A stretch of DNA of 7,549 bases from UPXZ01 sp964541615 (GTDB lineage: Bacteria; Bacteroidota; Bacteroidia; Bacteroidales; Paludibacteraceae). The position numbers and the translations under genes were made by a program. The stretch lies in NCBI GenBank assembly GCA_964541615.1, contig CAZIRA010000121.1, positions 1 through 7,549 on the forward strand, given 5' to 3'. The notes below the pieces were generated by a model, which worked only from the letters and a program-made list of their open reading frames with translations, did not search any database and was not told the DNA's origin. This document shows, one piece after another, positions 6,360-7,549 of this stretch (its first letter is position 1; the number at the start of each line of letters is the position of its first letter).

Positions 6360-7535
6360 ATGCGAAAAACTTTTTTCACCCTAATTTCGATTTTTATCGT
6401 ACATGTATCATTCGCACAGACTACGCTTCCGAAAGATACCTTCGCATTCACTACCGTAAAGGAAAATAAAATTACTCCCATAAAAAACCAGGCAAGCACC
6501 GGCACCTGCTGGTCGTTTTCGGGTTTGGCTTTTTTCGAATCGGAACTGCTCCGCATGGGTAAAGGCAATACGGATTTATCCGAAATGTTCGTTGTGAGCC
6601 ATTCCTATACCGATAAGGCCGACAAATACGTCCGCACCAACGGCACCATCAACTTCGCTCAGGGAGGTTCGTTCTACGATGTGATTTACGTGCTGAAAAA
6701 CTACGGCATTGTGCCCGAACATGAAATGACCGGCCTACAGTATGGAACCGACCGGCACAACCACGGAGAGCTGGAAGAAATCGCTTCCGGTTTGGTAAAA
6801 ACGGTGGTCAAAAATCCGAACCGGACACTTTCCTCAGCCTGGAAACCTGCTTTCCAGGGTATTATCGATGCCTATCTGGGTAAAACACCTTCGGAATTTA
6901 CCCTAAATGGAAAAACATACAATCCCCTGAGTTACGCTCAATCACTTGGATTGAATACGGACGATTATGTGTCGGTCACCTCGTTCACACACCACCCGTT
7001 TTATTCGAAATTTGCCATTGAAATTCCCGACAACTGGCGCTGGGCCGAGTCATTCAACCTGCCGCTCGATGAGTTTATCCGCATTTTCGATTTTGCAGTT
7101 GAAAACGGCTTTACTGTTGCCTGGGGAGCAGATGTTAGCGAACGTGGATTTACCCGTAACGGCGTTGGCCTTTTGCCCGAAACAAAACCGGAAAATCTGG
7201 TGGGCACCGATCAGGCAAAATGGCTGGGCACTCAGACCCCGGGCGGAAAGTTCACCATCAACGGACCGGTAAAGGAACAACAGGTGACACAGGAAAGCCG
7301 TCAGCTTGGTTTTGATAACTACCAAACCACCGACGACCACGGAATGCTCGTTTACGGCATTGCGAAAGATCAAAACGGAGACCGGTATTACATGGTGAAA
7401 AACTCGTGGGGCGAAGACAGCAAATACAAGGGAATCTGGTATGTAAGTAAACCCTTTGTGATGGAAAAAACCATCAACATAGTGGTTCACAAAGATGCAG
7501 TACCGAAAGACTTACGTAAGAAACTGGGCATTTAA
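6360..7535 (+). CDS. Secreted C1B cysteine peptidase (bleomycin hydrolase/aminopeptidase C-like)
   Basis: Papain-fold cysteine peptidase of the C1B type, whose members mostly act as aminopeptidases on peptides. Starting at ATG 6360 it has 391 aa. The catalytic set is complete: oxyanion Q44 and nucleophile C50 in KNQASTGTCWSFS (42-54), H327 in DDHGMLVYG (325-333) and N348 in VKNSWG (346-351). The 277 residues between Cys and His are much longer than in papain and typical of bleomycin hydrolases. Residues 1-20 look like a signal peptide: MRK, a hydrophobic core FFTLISIFIVHV, then SFA-Q with probable cleavage after A19. The enzyme is therefore predicted to leave the cytoplasm, unlike classical PepC or bleomycin hydrolase. 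An upstream in-frame ATG (6321) would add 13 polar residues before the signal and is rejected. The C-terminus (PKDLRKKLGI) may project into the cleft, as the family's C-terminal arm does; this is inferred. Probably in one unit with pepD. Confidence 0.9.
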   Translation: MRKTFFTLISIFIVHVSFAQTTLPKDTFAFTTVKENKITPIKNQASTGTCWSFSGLAFFESELLRMGKGNTDLSEMFVVSHSYTDKADKYVRTNGTINFAQGGSFYDVIYVLKNYGIVPEHEMTGLQYGTDRHNHGELEEIASGLVKTVVKNPNRTLSSAWKPAFQGIIDAYLGKTPSEFTLNGKTYNPLSYAQSLGLNTDDYVSVTSFTHHPFYSKFAIEIPDNWRWAESFNLPLDEFIRIFDFAVENGFTVAWGADVSERGFTRNGVGLLPETKPENLVGTDQAKWLGTQTPGGKFTINGPVKEQQVTQESRQLGFDNYQTTDDHGMLVYGIAKDQNGDRYYMVKNSWGEDSKYKGIWYVSKPFVMEKTINIVVHKDAVPKDLRKKLGI

Positions 7536-7549
7536 CCCGTATGATTTAA

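Noticed and set aside
6360..7535. Recent horizontal transfer of the C1B peptidase gene
   Set aside because: A few lines counted by eye give about 50% GC against about 43% in trkH. The difference is small and fits a soluble exported protein compared with a membrane protein; no mobile-element signs flank it.

Overview
The window looks like a chromosomal housekeeping segment of a Bacteroidota bacterium. Three things point there: TAnnTTTG-type -7 promoter elements upstream of the tRNA, trkH and the CoA-transferase gene; AT-rich gene leaders without clear Shine-Dalgarno sequences; and protein families typical of the phylum (a TrkH with an N-terminal extension, a succinyl-CoA:acetate-type CoA-transferase, and an exported bleomycin-hydrolase-like peptidase). 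Genus cannot be read from the sequence alone.

Layout. (1) 17-90, minus: tRNA-Arg(CCG) with its own promoter. (2) 252-2831, plus: potassium-uptake pair, a TrkH/KtrB membrane channel subunit followed after 117 bp by a single-RCK KtrA-type gating subunit. (3) 2842-2976: convergent intergenic region, with a strong terminator hairpin nested inside a perfect 21-bp inverted repeat. (4) 2980-4482, minus: acetyl-CoA hydrolase/CoA-transferase family enzyme. (5) 4483-4794: 312-bp AT-rich divergent control region with a candidate promoter, a palindrome, a possible 15-codon leader ORF and a 10-bp inverted repeat. (6) 4795-6252, plus: PepD-type M20 dipeptidase. (7) 6360-7535, plus: secreted C1B (bleomycin hydrolase/aminopeptidase C-like) cysteine peptidase.

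How they work together. TrkH and KtrA should form one K+ uptake complex. The CoA-transferase probably exchanges CoA between acyl-CoA and acetate in acetate/succinate metabolism. The two peptidases would act in sequence on peptides: the exported enzyme trims them outside the cytoplasm and PepD splits dipeptides inside. No terminator is visible between them, so they may be co-transcribed.

I see no defence island, mobile element, CRISPR array or clearly new gene system. The most unusual signals are non-coding: a compensated change of the near-universal tRNA elbow pair 19-56 (U-A instead of G-C), the nested repeat/terminator, and the structured pepD leader.
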